From contig OV884059.1 of NCBI GenBank assembly GCA_930367215.1, forward strand, positions 233,367,803 to 233,431,802: a stretch of DNA of 64,000 nucleotides, written 5' to 3'. Below, in pieces: positions 43,200-55,794 of this stretch. The notes beneath the pieces were generated by a model that made no database searches, was not told the DNA's origin, and saw only the letters and a list, made by a program, of their open reading frames with translations. The position numbers and the translations under genes were made by a program. Position 1 is the first letter of the stretch. Each line of letters starts with the position of its first letter. The stretch is from Pollenia angustigena (Eukaryota; Arthropoda; Insecta; Diptera; Polleniidae).

Positions 43200-44280
43200 C
43201 TACACCCTTTTAGGTACTGAAATCCACTCTTAAGTCCAAACCCGTTTTTTGACACACTACACACAGAAAAAAATACCAATGTTAAAATAACATGGCGAAA
43301 TGTTGATTTAGAATCATGGTAAATTTCTGCAAAAGTATGCCCTTTATTTAAATTTATCATTATTTCATATTTATTTTAAATAAAAATATTAAAATAACAT
43401 TGTTCAATATTGAATCCGTAAAAACCTGTTTTATATTAAAATCAAAAGTTTATCTTGTTAAATTAAGATGCATACATACTAAAGTATGTACATTTTTTTT
43501 AATTTCATGTTTAAAATATGTTATAAAAAGAAGACAATTCCCGTATTCTTTTAATTAAAACTATTAAGTTAAATAGGTAATCAAGTTTTCAAAGTAGAAT
43601 GATGACGAAAACTATATCGGGCGATTCTGCTGATGCTTCTGTTGACAAAGGAGAATACAAAATAAGTGAAACATGTGTTACAGGGGTAAGTGTTTTGAAT
43701 TATTCTTAAAAAATGCATATGTTGTCTTCACACTCTTATATCACACTCCAACCAATTTGATTCTACATGAAATTCACGTTGTTTCAACTTGAAAAACCTT
43801 TCATTCAACGTGATTCGGATTGTTATTTCAATATAAATGACATTTTGCTCTAACTTTACTGCAATGTTAAATTATAGTTATTTTAAAAGAAAAAAATGTT
43901 GTTCGCAAGTTATTGTAAAATCGTGTTTTATTAACATAAAACAACAATTTAGTACAATATAAAAATATCATAGTAGGTATGAATGAAAACAATGACAGTG
44001 TTGTAACCGTAGAGTGTCAAGTTAATAAACATTAGCACAAGTGTTGTAACTTTTAATTTTTTCTATTTGAAACATTATACATACATATTATTTTTCAATA
44101 TTAAGTGAAACTGTATACGTAAACCGGTATTTTATGCAAAAAAATTATTTCGGTGTCGGCATGAATACCGGTATTAATTTTAACGGTATTGGTATAGGTT
44201 GCCAGCCTTGGCTTATGCTGATGTTTGAAACAACTTTAAATGTGTTCGTATACTGATTGAATTATAATCACTTTTAAAAT
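43200..44280. other. AT-rich DNA, little recognised
   Basis: CACAGAAAAAAATACC near 43264 resembles the end motif of the element at 22866, but no partner end was found. ACCGGTATT occurs twice near 44125 and 44172. No gene supported. Confidence 0.4.
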
Positions 44281-44289
44281 CGATCTAAC

Positions 44290-44935
44290 AATGTCCGCCC
44301 GGTTGCCTGGCGAATCTAATCGCACATTCTGTACGCAATCAAATTTTTTTTATTTTGTTTTTTTAAATACATTTGAGAGACTCTTTGTTAATTTTTGACA
44401 GTAGGTTAAGCAAGGCTATGCATATTATGGTTAGGCCATAAACCTTGTGCTCAAAGAACAAATGGCATTTTTGGAGATCATTTGATAACATTTTGATACA
44501 TACATATGTAGGTTGTTACTGTCACAAGGACCAAACCTTTTGCAAATGAAATGAGAATCGATACATAATTTCAGATAGCCCTTGTATATGTTGGCATTAA
44601 AATAAAATTTGGCGACAATAACTTTAACGATAGCTACCTACATATCTTGACAAAATATTATTATGGTAGTCTAAAAATAACCATATTTTCCTTTTAAGCC
44701 CCCTTCCTAAAATCACTTAAAGGCAAACAAATCGCAAAAAGATAAAGGTATCACACTAGTATTGGGCACAAAGAACTTTTACATGAATATTAGCCTTTTA
44801 AAAGCAATTTAGTTCTGGCGGGTCTGGCCAGCCATAAAGTCCCAAATAGGGTACACTTTTCGAAATTTGTTTTTTTAGGTATTGTGGTGTTAGGTTTCAT
44901 ATGGTCGGTCTTGACCGAACATACTTTCTTACATG
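44290..44935 (-). mobile_element. INE-1-like repeat, family B, copy 4 (degenerate)
   Basis: Blocks run in family B order on the minus strand: ACAATGTCCGCCCGGTTGCC, CTTGTGCTCAAAGAACAAAT, TTACTGTCACAAGGACCAAA, and the end CATATGGTCGGTCTTGACC with ACATACTTTCTTACATG. Strongly diverged from 60083-60787. Confidence 0.65.
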
Positions 44936-44999
44936 ATTATTACTTAAGTTTTAAATTCCGACATTTTTGGTACACAAATTGTTTCCAACTTTTTAATCC

Positions 45000-46980
45000 C
45001 TGATAAATTCACATGTGCTAATATCTCAACACTCTTTTGTCCACATGCAAAACCAACAACACCACGATCTAATAAATTTCTTATGGACGCCCCACTGTGT
45101 AGAGTTAGCGATTTTTTTTGTTGATTTTGTTGTTAGTGTATTTTTTTTATTTATTTATTTTTTTTTTTTTTGTTTTGCTGGTTCTGTTGTATGCACTACT
45201 CAACAAGTGTTTTTTGTTATTGTTGCTGTGTTTGTTGTGTGTAGTTTGTTTGCTTTATGTTGTTGTTGGTGTATTTTATGCGTATGCAATGCATTTGCAG
45301 GCAGTATTTATAGATGTGGGAATTTTCCACTCAATACTGTAAATTTTCAAACAATTTGGTAGCACACAATTCAAAATGTTTGGGTTTTAATAAATAACGA
45401 AAAAAACAAATGAATACGAAATATTTATATATAAAAAAAAAATAAATTTAGATAAAACATTTTAAATGTTTATAAATATTATAAAAAGGCAAAATTAGTA
45501 GGTCAATGAACACTTGAAATATGCGCAAGAAACCCGTTAAATATTTTAATCACATTATATGTAAGTAGGCCTAAAACACATAAGAAATTTTAAATAACAC
45601 ACCTCTGCAATTTGAGCCATTTTGTTAACTTTTTTTAATTTTTAAACAATTTTAAAATTTATGTAATTATTTTTGTTTTATTAATTTGTTTATTAGAAAT
45701 ATGTCAGTGCGTTCGGTTACTTTCTTAGATTCGCGCAATATTATTTTTAATTTGTTATTTGAAATAAACACTTTCTATTTTAGCGTAGGTATATTTTTTA
45801 AAGTATTTTTTATCTTTATTTTTTTTGCGATTTTTTTTTTTTTTTTGTTTGGGCTGTCAATGTTGTGTTAATCGTTTAACGAAATCTTTAAGACTGATTG
45901 TCTCATGAAAAGTAGACGCTAAAGTAAGTAAATAAATATACGGTATGAATGTATTTCTGGTCAACTGCCCCACCAGCCAGCCTGACTGCCTGCCTGCCTG
46001 CCAGCCACAAACCACCAGTCAGCCAACCAACCAACCAAACAGCCAGCCAGAATTTTGCTTTATTGTTATAAGTATGTAGAGTGTGCACACTGTTGCTGTT
46101 TATTATTGTAGTTCGCGCCAACCAGTGTCAAACAGTTCTAGTTCTATTGCCAAAGCACAATTTTTTCAATTGTCACTTTTTTATTAAAATTATAAAACAA
46201 ACATTATTTATTTCTTCTCCTTTTCGCACTTCTTTATTTAACAATTCTTTTTAAAATTAAGCGTTTTTGTGACTGGATTTTTATCTTTTGTTTTGCCTTA
46301 AATTTTAATGAAATTAAGTTAGGTATGTGTGTATGTGAACAAATACATAGTATATATTTATCTGCAATTTACTTTATTATTTGTTTAATTAATTGATAGT
46401 GTTTCAATTTTGTTCTTGTTTTCATTTACTTTTATTGTAATTGAAACATGTGTCTCAGACTATTAAACGTAAAAATTCCAAGTGGTTTGTTTATTTGAGA
46501 GTTGCCAGTTTAAGACGTTTTACTTCATTTAGGGGTACAAGTTCTTAGGGGGAAAGTTCTATTTAGGGGGTTTTTATTGGTTTTCTCTATTTAATTGTCT
46601 GTCCATAACAATAACGAAGTAATTAATACTATATTTCTTTAGCTTTTTTTTTAGTTTAGCAAACATCGCTAGATTCCCGCTATAGGCATATGAAAACAGC
46701 TAGATTTCACGGGGAAAAAGCGAAATGACATTCTTTGAGTATAATAACTAGAAGCACCATAATTTCCAAGTGCTCCAGTTTATCTTTGTGGTAGATCATT
46801 AAGTATGTATCTATGAATTTAAAATAGTAAAATTTATGAAGTAAAGCTTTTCGAAAAGATATTTTAAGAAAGCGTTTTAAGGATGAAGTATCATTAAATA
46901 ATAAGTGCCACAACCGATAATATTTACAGAGTAAACGAAATGGATTTGACTCGATATTTTTTGAGAAACTTCATTATAAT
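45000..46980. other. Low-complexity intergenic DNA
   Basis: T-rich tracts at 45110-45180 and 45800-45850, TGTTGTTG phrases, and a GCCAGCC/TGCC/CCAACC microsatellite-like tract at 45967-46050. No TIR, retrotransposon or coding frame is supported. This is the longest interval without recognised mobile DNA. Confidence 0.5.
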
Positions 46981-46985
46981 ATGGG

Positions 46986-47163
46986 CATTTTCAGCGAAAA
47001 GTCTACTTTTTGTAACGTAACGCCAGCAAGAAAATAAGCTTGTATTTTGGGCCCATGTTATTCAAATGTTTCCCTTTTGTTTAAATATATAGAGCTAGTT
47101 GCGCTTTACATCAAAATACAAAAAAAGTAAAAGTAACAAAAAGTAAACTTTTCGCTGGAAATG
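46986..47163. repeat. 178-bp foldback element
   Basis: CATTTTCAGCGAAAAGTCTA... (46986-47013) is inverted at 47136-47163 with two mismatches over 28 bp. The centre is unrelated AT-rich DNA. No clear TSD. Confidence 0.78.
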
Positions 47164-47460
47164 CTAATATTTATAACAAAACAGATTTATACTAACTTTA
47201 CTTTCATCAGATTCATATAAAATTTATGTATGTTCATACGTTACAGTCTTTTTCAAACTGTTTAAGAAACTGAAAAAAATAATTTGGATCGAATTCCAGT
47301 AAAATGTAAATTTAATTTAAGTCAAGTTAAATTAATTCAAATGAAATTATTATGAAAGCGCTTACATTTAGGTGAATTTTTTTAAATACGTTAAATTTGG
47401 GGGTTTTTTGGGGAATGAATAAAATTACCTGGCAACACTGCTTCATTTACATATGTATTT

Positions 47461-48219
47461 CAGTGATGGAAAATTCAGGTACTATTTTCAGTACTTTTTC
47501 CTTTCATAAATACCACTTTACCCCCACGTCCGTTTTAGAACTCTTTTTTTGTTATGCTTCTTTTTTAAGAAATTTAGAGTTGATATTTTTTTAACATTGA
47601 CAACCAGGGCTGTTGAGTCGTTAACAACTCCGTCTCCAACCGCTAAAATTCCAACTCCGACTTCTAATCTAACCTATGTAAATGCTAAATAGTCCTTATT
47701 TGACTTTAAACTCTTTTTTAATCCAGTATCTTTTTAATGGTTAAATATTGCAAGAAAAGGATTAAGTTCAAATTTCGAATCAATATTTTAAATATTTCAT
47801 CGCCAATTTCGAAGTATTTTTTATATTGGAAATTATTCGATTATTTTTTTAAATTTTTCATGCCAAGAAAATTTCGGAGTTTTTTGTGGGTATTTCAACA
47901 CCGACTCCGGTACAAAAACCTCAACGCCGACTCTACAACTCCGACTCCACAGGCCTGGTAACAACATTGCCTTAACTAAGTTTATTCTTATCTTAAAGCA
48001 ACACTGCTTGTTGGTATATTTTAATGTGAGATTTCCTATCAGAATTTTGCTGTGGAAATTTAGCCAGCTTGGTCCATAAATGGCTGAGAATTGAGCAAAA
48101 AATATTTATTTTAGTTATTTATTTTTAAGTTTATTAAAGAAAAAAGTACCAAAATGTTGAAAAAGTACTACTGTACTTGGTGGTCAGTACCTTCTAAATT
48201 TTAAAATTTTCCATCACTG
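47461..48219. mobile_element. hAT-like element, CAGTGATGGAAAATT ends
   Basis: The terminal repeat CAGTGATGGAAAATT is inverted at 48205-48219. GTAC-rich phrases (AAGTAC, CAGTAC) follow on both sides. Flanking octamers ATGTATTT/ACATATTT agree at 6 of 8. It hosts the element at 47605-47957. No transposase. Confidence 0.75.
47605..47957. mobile_element. Nested hAT-like MITE, CAGGGCTGTTGAGTCG ends
   Basis: CAGGGCTGTTGAGTCG at the left and (minus strand) CAGGCCTGTGGAGTCGGAG at the right. Both ends carry repeated CCGACTCC/CAACTCCG words. Flanking octamers TTGACAAC/GTAACAAC agree at 6 of 8. It lies inside the 47461-48219 element and is therefore younger. Confidence 0.75.
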
Positions 48220-48524
48220 ACATATTTATCTTATTTTGATATTGTATTTTAAAGAGAAGTTTTTCAAAGAGATAAGAACGTGAGAAGAGAAAAATTTATT
48301 TTATTACATAAATTTTGTAGTATTTAAGAGTAATTTAATTCTTGAAAATTTTTATAAAAGCCGGTTCAGGGTTTCCAGTTAAATGTTATGCCTTATCCCC
48401 AATTTGCGAATTTTCATCCACCAAAATATCTATTTTCTTATAACCAAGATCCAACCAATCCTTAAAAAAAATAACACTATGTCAAAGGAAACACATTCAC
48501 ACAATTATTTATTTTATTAAATCC

Positions 48525-48566
48525 TTTTGTGTATTATAATTAAATCCTTTTGTGTATTATATTTAT
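48525..48566. repeat. 24-bp tandem duplication
   Basis: AAATCCTTTTGTGTATTATA occurs twice in succession, separated only by ATT. A small duplication in AT-rich DNA. Confidence 0.7.
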
Positions 48567-48839
48567 TTGTACTTTGAGTTCCACATATTTACATACAAAT
48601 GTAACGAAAGAGTAACGGAAAAACGCAAAAGAAAAAAAAATAATTCAGGGGTGTCATAGAACCCAAGTCGGTTTTGCAAGCCAATATTTTTTTTATTAAT
48701 TTGTCTATGGTAGATAATTCTTTCAGACATTTTAAATTTAATATTCTTAACTTAAGAGTACATTGAGCATAAATAACAAAAAAAAATATATGAAATGTTT
48801 ATTTACAAAAAATATGAAATTAATGAAATAATTGTTTTG

Positions 48840-49580
48840 TTCTTAATTACATTAGGACTTGAAGAAAAATCCATACAATTATAGAATTTGTTAAATTCAT
48901 TGCACATTCTATCTAGAGGATCCGCATTAGCATAATTAGCTCTAAAACATCGAACTGACAATAGAATAAAATGACGTGATGGATGATTGTTGATTAAAAA
49001 ACAGAGCTTACTTCACCAGTAATTATGTAAAACATAGTCCTACGACTTTTCAGAATGGTCAGCTTAATAAGAGAGAGTCTAGCAGAATACGAAGGCAAAT
49101 TAACTGTATTAAATTTTAGTACACGAAGACAAAAGAGCAGGAATTGCTTTAGGACGGATTCGATTGCATCGGAATGTTTTTTATATATAGGGTCCCATAT
49201 TATTATAATAGATCCATACTCTAGAAAATGTCTTACGTGCGCAGTAAACAACGTTTTTGTGACATAAGGACCATTAAACTCTTTAGCCCAGCGCTTGACA
49301 AAACCAAGTACACCCCTAGCTTTATTTGCTATCATAGTGATATGCGAAATAAAACTAAGTTTCGGATCAAGCAGAATTCCAAGGTTAAAGAAATTGACGG
49401 CCAATTCCAGCTGACTATTACCAAGATGATATTGTGCAGGTATCGGATTCTTTCTAAAAAATCGCATATAGGTATTTACAATTATTTAGATTTTACTCCA
49501 TAAGATTTGTTAGGCACCATGAATAAAACGAGCTTAAGTCATTTTGGATACGTTGTTGGTCAATTTCAATTATAATATTA
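48840..49580 (-). pseudogene. Non-LTR retrotransposon RT, C-terminal half (jockey-clade-like, copy 3)
   Basis: On the minus strand: IDQQRIQNDLSSFYSWC near 49570, LMELN-type residues, MRFFRKNPIPAQYHLGNSQL, FNLGILLDPKLSFISHI, NKARGVLGFVKRWAKEF, ARLSLIKLTILKSRRTM, then after a frameshift HPSRHFI and YANADPLDRMCNEFNKFYN. This is the thumb and C-terminal part of a jockey/CR1-type RT, a different subfamily from the two copies at 1.6-7.7 kb. The N-terminal half lies at 52563-53080, beyond about 3 kb of inserted DNA. Confidence 0.88.
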
Positions 49581-49584
49581 TAAT

Positions 49585-49828
49585 TTGAGCCGTTTATTTT
49601 GAAAGTGGCATAAGTCATTTTGTTTTTAAGTCGAGATATTTAAGGGTTTGCGTTTTAACACGTTTAAAAATATGAATGCTAACTTTCGAGAAGATTCACT
49701 TGTTTTTGATATATCATGATACTGATATTTTTCTCAGTATTTATTATTATTATTTATTATTATTATTTATTATTAACTCGATTTTTTTGAAAAAGTGACT
49801 TATGCCACTTTCAAAATAAACGGCTCAA
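49585..49828. mobile_element. 244-bp MITE with 33-bp TIRs
   Basis: TTGAGCCGTTTATTTTGAAA... continuing to GTGGCATAAGTCA is perfectly inverted at the right end. The centre includes a (TTA)n microsatellite at 49741-49780. It forms the left edge of the composite insertion within the retrotransposon. TSD not clear. Confidence 0.85.
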
Positions 49829-50339
49829 TTAATAACTGTCACAACAATACAAAATAAATTGAAATTTGTATGTATCGATTTTTTATTTTGTTCAATATTT
49901 GGCTTGCAAAAGAGTAAATGCAAAATATCGTAACACTTTTATAAAATTAAACGAAATCTCTGCGTGTTTTGTTGTTGGGTTTACTCCGATATTTTACCGC
50001 TCACATATAAAACAAACGACACAACTGATTCAAAATAATTTTACAAAAGGCGCTAGCATAATATTATTAGAGTAAAAATTGTATGATTGCATCTTTAACA
50101 TAATATGATAAATGTATAGCAAGTTATCATGTCATGGCTATTAAATATCATGATATGGTTGTGAGTAATATAATATGTTTTGAAAGTTATCATAATTTAG
50201 TTGTTAGAAAAATAATTATTTTTCGGTCAACAATACTCAAATTTATAATTGCGATAAACATTAATATGTTTACAGTAACTATAATATTGCTGATATTAAA
50301 TAAAAATAACAATTTTTTCTGTACGACAACAATATATTG

Positions 50340-50396
50340 TTACAATAAACATAGTGTTGTCGCCGTAACCATGCCCAACAATATTTTTTCTCTGCG
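50340..50396. repeat. Solo end of a CGCAGAGAAAAAA-type element
   Basis: TTTTTTCTCTGCGTGCAGG at about 50383-50401 matches the right end of the 51495-52560 element. Its left partner was not found, so a truncated copy or one end of an older element. Confidence 0.5.
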
Positions 50397-50639
50397 TGCA
50401 GGCAGTAAATTTTCATTGCCTATTAACAAGTCTTAAAAATAGGAGAAACCTACCCATATCGGTCCTTTATTGTATCTACAAAAAAACAATCGAGCTTGAC
50501 AAAATGGGATTAAAGTTTTCAAAATGTACCGATTTAAAGATATATTTTGCTAAAGTTAATTTCCCGTATTATCCTTTTTGATACTTTTTTCTCCCCATAT
50601 ATGTATTGAAAATTTCAAAGTTGTAGTTGGAGCCTATAG

Positions 50640-51420
50640 TTTAGTACGTTTTTGTCATAGGATGAAAAAAACTTTGGTGGGCGTGAGGGACTGAACTAAA
50701 AAATGTGTTTTATTATCCCATATTGCCCATAAGATATAGTCCCTTGGGGCATTGATGGCCAAAAAAGTTGTGTCTCTAATGTACATACAGTGGTGGCGTG
50801 ACAAAAAGGCAAAATATGTACAGGTTTTACGCGTTTACTCCCCAAAAGGACCAAATTTCGAAAAAGTACCAAACACCTGTCCTCTTATTTTTTTTATGAA
50901 CAATATTGAGTGTTAAATTGTTTGTATCTCTTTTAGTTTTGGATTTTTGAGGTTAGCGGGATCGAGTTGGCGAGAGGCCAGCCTCCGGTCCAAATGTCAG
51001 CTTTTTAGCTTTAGGATCTTAGGATGTGTCAGTCAGTAACATTACAGTTTTATATTATATAGATAGATGGAGAAAAATGTTGTAAAAAAAGTAACAACAT
51101 TTGGAACGATTTTCACACCTTAAACGTTTGAATCTCAAAACAGGTCCAAATCTGTTTTGTATTTTTTAAATAAGCTAGAATGTGATGTAACTTTTATTTA
51201 CCCTTTTACACCCCAAAAATGCCGTACCTCACAAAAGTACCAGAAAACTGTCCGTTTATTTTTTTAATGAACAATAATAAGTATTAAATTTTTGTATCTC
51301 TTTTAGTTAAGGAGACATGAGGTTAGCGAATTTTTCTAATGAACAACAATAAGTGTTAATGTTTTTCATCTCTTTAAGTTTAGGAGGTATGAGCTTAGCA
51401 GGGTCGTTTATATATATAGA
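50640..51420. repeat. Dispersed repeat family E, middle copy
   Basis: Three related blocks carry AAAAGTACC..ACA.CTGTCC, TTTATGAACAATA.TGAGTG and TTGTATCTCTTTTAGTTTTGG (near 50855, 51230 and 51330). The phrase GGCGAGAGGCCAGCCTCCGG at 50970 recurs as GGCGAGGGACCAACCTCCGG at 62334, tying this copy to the one at the right of the window. Confidence 0.65.
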
Positions 51421-51494
51421 TAAGGAGCGGTATCCCGAGATCCTGGGATTTTTAAAAAAATTTCCCGCTTTCCCGGGAATCGAAAAACTCCACA

Positions 51495-52560
51495 CGCAAA
51501 GAAAAAACATGGTTTATACAATCAGAATCGCAAACTATCATTAATGTTTGCGGTTATGATTGTGTCAAACACGTCTTAAGTAACAATATATGTTCAGAAT
51601 AATGTTATAGCTAATTATTGTCTCAAACATATTATTATGTTCAGAAGAAAAACGCGAACGATTATTCAAATCATGTTTCTATATTTCCTAACACCATGCA
51701 ACATGTCTATTTTAACATGTTATATGGTTGTCACAATAAAACCAATAAAATATTTAATATCAAGAATATATTTTTTATTAAAAACACATACATATATAAT
51801 TCAAATACATATAAAGTATATACATATATTAAAAATTAACAATAAATACATAAATTTAGCACTTGTAAAAATAAAGTAAAGACAAACTTACTTTTTTTTA
51901 TTAAAAAATCCTCTATTTTAATACACTCTGGAACAACAATTGAAATAATTTCCAAGACGGCTTCAATGTTGTAGGTTTTCTTGGCTGTTAGAAAGGCAAC
52001 GTTATTGCATATTTATACTTGATTATAATTTTATATTAATAACTTACCTGTTTCAATAAACTTATTTATTTTGTAAGTTTTTCATCGCACCATGGCCTTT
52101 TTCTCCCGAAAAACTTCTTAATTATTTTGTAATCATCCACGTTTGCCGATTAACTGATGCTCGCGGACGGAAGAAAGTTTGTTTCTTTATAAACACACAC
52201 TGTTGGTTTTAACAATAAATGTTTGCTCATTTAGATAATGTATTTTAAAGCAAAGAAAATTTATGGTATTAAACATACCTTTTGTGTGCAACTAGTATTA
52301 TGATTTTAAATGTATAGTTGAAAATATATTTATTATAGCAGCAAACATTTCCCATAATTTAATATGTTTAGCTAGATCAGAGTAACTTTTTAGGTGTAAA
52401 ACACCATATAATATGATTATAGTGATTTTAAAAATGTTAAGGACAAAAAATATTTTTTCAATATTAGGACTATAATAAAACTATTAGGGTAAACATATAA
52501 GGCAAATATGAATAAAAATGGTCGTAGTGACCACTCAGTAATCATGTTTTTTCTCTGCGT
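51495..52560. mobile_element. 1.07-kb TIR element, ACGCAAAGAAAAAACATG ends
   Basis: The left end ACGCAAAGAAAAAACATGGTT is inverted at 52540-52560 (minus strand ACGCAGAGAAAAAACATGATT). AC flanks both ends. Many ATTATGTT/AACATAAT-like phrases inside. No ORF. It forms the right edge of the DNA that splits the retrotransposon at 48840-53080. Confidence 0.75.
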
Positions 52561-52562
52561 AC

Positions 52563-53080
52563 ATGCAAAAAAAAAACTTATTGGTCAGATACTTAACAAT
52601 AACTTAGAAAAACTTTTACATCATCAGCTAACATTAAAATATTTGAAGATTGGACCAAGGTGGCTTCCCTGTGGTACTCCAGATAGAACATTAATTCGTC
52701 TGGATTAGGTGTTTTTAAAAAGAATGTTTGTTTTCTATTAGTTAAATATGAATTAATTCATTTAATACTGGGGTCTGTGAATCCAGAAAAATATATTTTT
52801 TTTAATAAGCAAATGGTTAACTTTATCGAAAGCTTTACTGAAGTCATTGTATATAACATCAGTTTGTGCTTGTTGCAGAAAAAGATGATTTATAACGGTT
52901 CTGAGTTGAAGAAGGTTTGTCGAAGTAGAGCGCCTCTTTTAAAATCCATGCTGATAAGGGGATATTAAGTTGGATACTTGATGGGATAAATATTCAGTGA
53001 TAATTTTTTCAAATATTGATTATATGATTTATACATTTGGTGTCTTGAAAACAAGTTGGATTTGTTATCTTGGAATACAA
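52563..53080 (-). pseudogene. Non-LTR retrotransposon RT, N-terminal half (copy 3)
   Basis: Minus-strand frames carry SPYQHGF near 52955, RSTSTNLLQLRTVINHLFLQ, then FSKAFDKVNH (catalytic block A, 52795-52824), GVPQGSH (52660-52681) and LADDVKVFLSY (active-site ADD, 52605-52628). Single-base frameshifts separate them. The peptide order continues without a gap into 49580 (…SDQ then IEIDQQRIQ), showing this is one retrotransposon interrupted by later insertions. Confidence 0.88.
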
Positions 53081-53222
53081 ATAAAACAGATATTCGAATC
53101 AGCTGTTAATAGTTTTTGCTCATGTGTTTACAGCTTTAATTGCAACTTTTGTTTGACAATTTTGCAAATTATGATTTTTGAGCTAAAATATTGTTAAAAC
53201 CTGTGTTTTTAATTAATGTGGT

Positions 53223-53307
53223 GTTTATAGAACACGAGCGCCTTACTCGCCCCTTCAACTTACATTTAAAACAAAAACAAAATTTTCGGCGCTCGTGTTC
53301 TATAAAC
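53223..53307. repeat. 85-bp foldback, 20-bp perfect arms
   Basis: GTTTATAGAACACGAGCGCC (53223-53242) is exactly inverted at 53288-53307. The ACATTTAAAACAAAAACAAA core matches the core of the foldback at 22684-22788. Confidence 0.85.
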
Positions 53308-53386
53308 TACACATAAAGAAAAGAAAATAAGAAGTGGTAATACAGTAAACATATGAAATAAATGCCATCGTTGTAAAACTTGCATT

Positions 53387-53530
53387 TAATGATGCAACAT
53401 CGTTCTAAAAACATCGATATTTCAAAAAATCGATGGAAACACGATACATCGATGTTTCAACATCTTACGGATGTTTTCTAAACATCGATGCGTTTGTTTT
53501 CTAAACATCGATGCATCGTTTGCATCCCTA
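53387..53530. mobile_element. 144-bp hAT-like MITE, exact CTTGCATT duplication
   Basis: The 8-bp TSD CTTGCATT is exact at 53379-53386 and 53531-53538. The right end reads (minus strand) TAGGGATGCAAACGATGC; the left end TAATGATGCAACATCG is diverged. ACATCGAT motifs recur throughout. Confidence 0.85.
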
Positions 53531-53584
53531 CTTGCATTGCATTTGTTCAATTTTGTTGCTCACATTTGTGTAATTTTACCCAGC

Positions 53585-53970
53585 GGTAACTAGAATGAGT
53601 AAAGAGGCCTAATAGAAGGCCTTATTTAGCAGCCACAAGCAGTCAGAAGCCCTTCTCGCCGCATTCCATACTTATTTATTTTTTACACAGGTTGTCATTG
53701 GGCGCAAGGCCTTCCACACATCCTTTAAACACACATTCGATCCCTTCCCAAAGAAGGGAGTAAGGAAGGTCACTAAAAATAAAAAGTAAATAAAACTGAA
53801 CACCTTCCTTTCTCCCTTCTCAAAGAAGGGAGTAGCGAATGTGTACTGAATATTTCAGAAGATCTTTTAAAAAGAAGTTTATACCTTCTAGAAGGCATAC
53901 TTCTGAAGGCAGGATATCATGCGAAGCGAATCTTTAAGAAAGGAGTATAAAGGCCTTCAAAAAGGGTATT
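53585..53970. repeat. AAGGCCTT/GAAGGGAGTA-rich repeat block
   Basis: AAGGCCTT-type and CAAAGAAGGGAGTA words occur several times. ACACATTCGATCCCTTCC (53728) pairs imperfectly with GAAGGGAGTAGCGAATGTGT (53824). Probably a foldback-type MITE; boundaries unresolved. Confidence 0.5.
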
Positions 53971-54069
53971 GTTTTGTTAAAATATCTAGTAATCAGTGTT
54001 GGGCAAAATACATGGTTTACGGTATTTAAAATACAAAATACTTGCTGGTCATATATTTAAAATACAAAA

Positions 54070-54760
54070 TACTTTCAGATTTATATACCGACGTGTTGAA
54101 GAAGAAATTTACCATTTACTTGAGCTCTAAAGCTTGGACTCGGGGAGATCTATGGTTCCCGAAAGTCGGTATTTAAAAAAAAGAAATTTAATTTTGGTCA
54201 TAACTTTTTTGTATCTGAACCGATTTTTCCGAGTTTTTTATAAAATATTTTCTACTAAAAATTTCCGATATTTTGGTATTTAAGTCATATCCATAAGACG
54301 TATGGCAGCCCTAAAATTTTTTGCCCATTTTTTGAGTATTTTGCTCATAAATTAACCATTGTCTAACCGATTTGACAGATTAATATACCGACGTTTTGAA
54401 GAAGAAATTTACCATTTACTTTAGTTATAAAGCTTGGACTCGGGTGATCTATGGTTCCCGAAAATGGGTATTTAAAAAAAAATCAATTTTGGTCATAACT
54501 TTTTTGTATCTGAACCGATTTTCCCGAGTTTTTTATAAAATATGTTCTACTAAAAATATTTTGGTATATAAGTCATATCCATAGGACATATACCAGCCGT
54601 AAAATTAAGGTTTTTATGCAATTTCAAATTGTTTTTGTACGGGAGGTATCACGCCCACTTCTCCAATCCCGCCCACATTTTGTAGGATGGTGTGTATTGG
54701 CAAGCTAAATGTGTGTACCTAATTATACCTTTCTACCTTCGGTGAAGGGTATAAAAAAAC
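54070..54760 (-). mobile_element. INE-1-like repeat, family A, duplicated interior
   Basis: A 245-bp interior segment (TTTATATACCGACGTGTTGA ... AAAATATTTTCTACT) matches the minus strand of 10030-10270. It occurs twice in tandem, from 54076 and from 54377. The remaining block with CACGCCCACTTCTCC and CCTTCGGTGAAGGGTATA follows to 54757. Non-coding. Confidence 0.75.
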
Positions 54761-55794
54761 AAAAATTCGAAAGATTGAAGAAAAATTTATCTAATTTGTT
54801 TGGGACAAATTTTCTTACCACCAATAGGTAATAAGTTACATGGATGGAAAAGAACACCTGTTTGGCCAAAATGTCAAATTTTTAACGCCTTTTACTCAGA
54901 AACTTTGTACCGATCTTGTTGAAAATTTGTGCCTACGCTACCAATGGGCCTAAATTTTTATAAAAATCGGAAGACATCGATTTCAAATACATAATTGACT
55001 AAAGGTACGGTCACATATGGCAAACAATTGTCAAATTTTGTTTGCCGGCATTTTTAAAAAATTTGTTAAAAAAAATAAAAATTTTATTTGCTGGTCACAC
55101 TACGCACATTTATTTGCCCATTTTTGTTTGTTCAAACAGATATTAAATAGCTTCAAATAAAAAATGGGAAAATATGTTTGCCCTGTGTTCACATATACAA
55201 ATATTTGCCTAAAAATAAATATTTGAACAAATTGTCAAAAATAAAAATTAAATAAATAAAATTACTTTTTATTAAAACTTATTATCATTTTGATGCAAAA
55301 TATTGAAACTTTTATGGTTTTATGGTATAGAAGAGCGAGAACAGCAGTTTTAAAAGTAAAAAAGGATTTACATAACAAATAAAGGGATAAATGCAATTTG
55401 GCGAAGTAATTTCCAGTCTAATACAACTAAATTAAACTATATTATGAACTAAAGCAATATTCGTTACGGTTTAGTTACGCAAGCAATAAAGTGTTTTTAG
55501 ACAGTGGATCTATTGTAAATTATAGGCCGATCTTCACGAAATTTAGTTGTATGATTTCTAGGCATATAAATTGAGTTTGTGCAAAAATTAAAGATAAGAG
55601 GTGCATTCCGCCATCAATTTACGTTAGTTTTTGTTACAGAAATATCGATTTTTTCGGCAGGTTGTTTCACATTTTAGTACATATCGCTTTTCCTACTGAA
55701 CCAAAAGTGCTAAATTTCAATCCAAACTGCTTAAAAGAACTTGAGAGTACTTACCACCAAAATTTTTAATTTTCGTCAGCATCCTTTTCTTAAT

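Noticed and set aside
45015..45362. Plus-strand frames of 115 and 74 codons, very hydrophobic
   Set aside because: Produced by T-rich and TGTTGTTG low-complexity sequence; two overlapping frames look equally hydrophobic.
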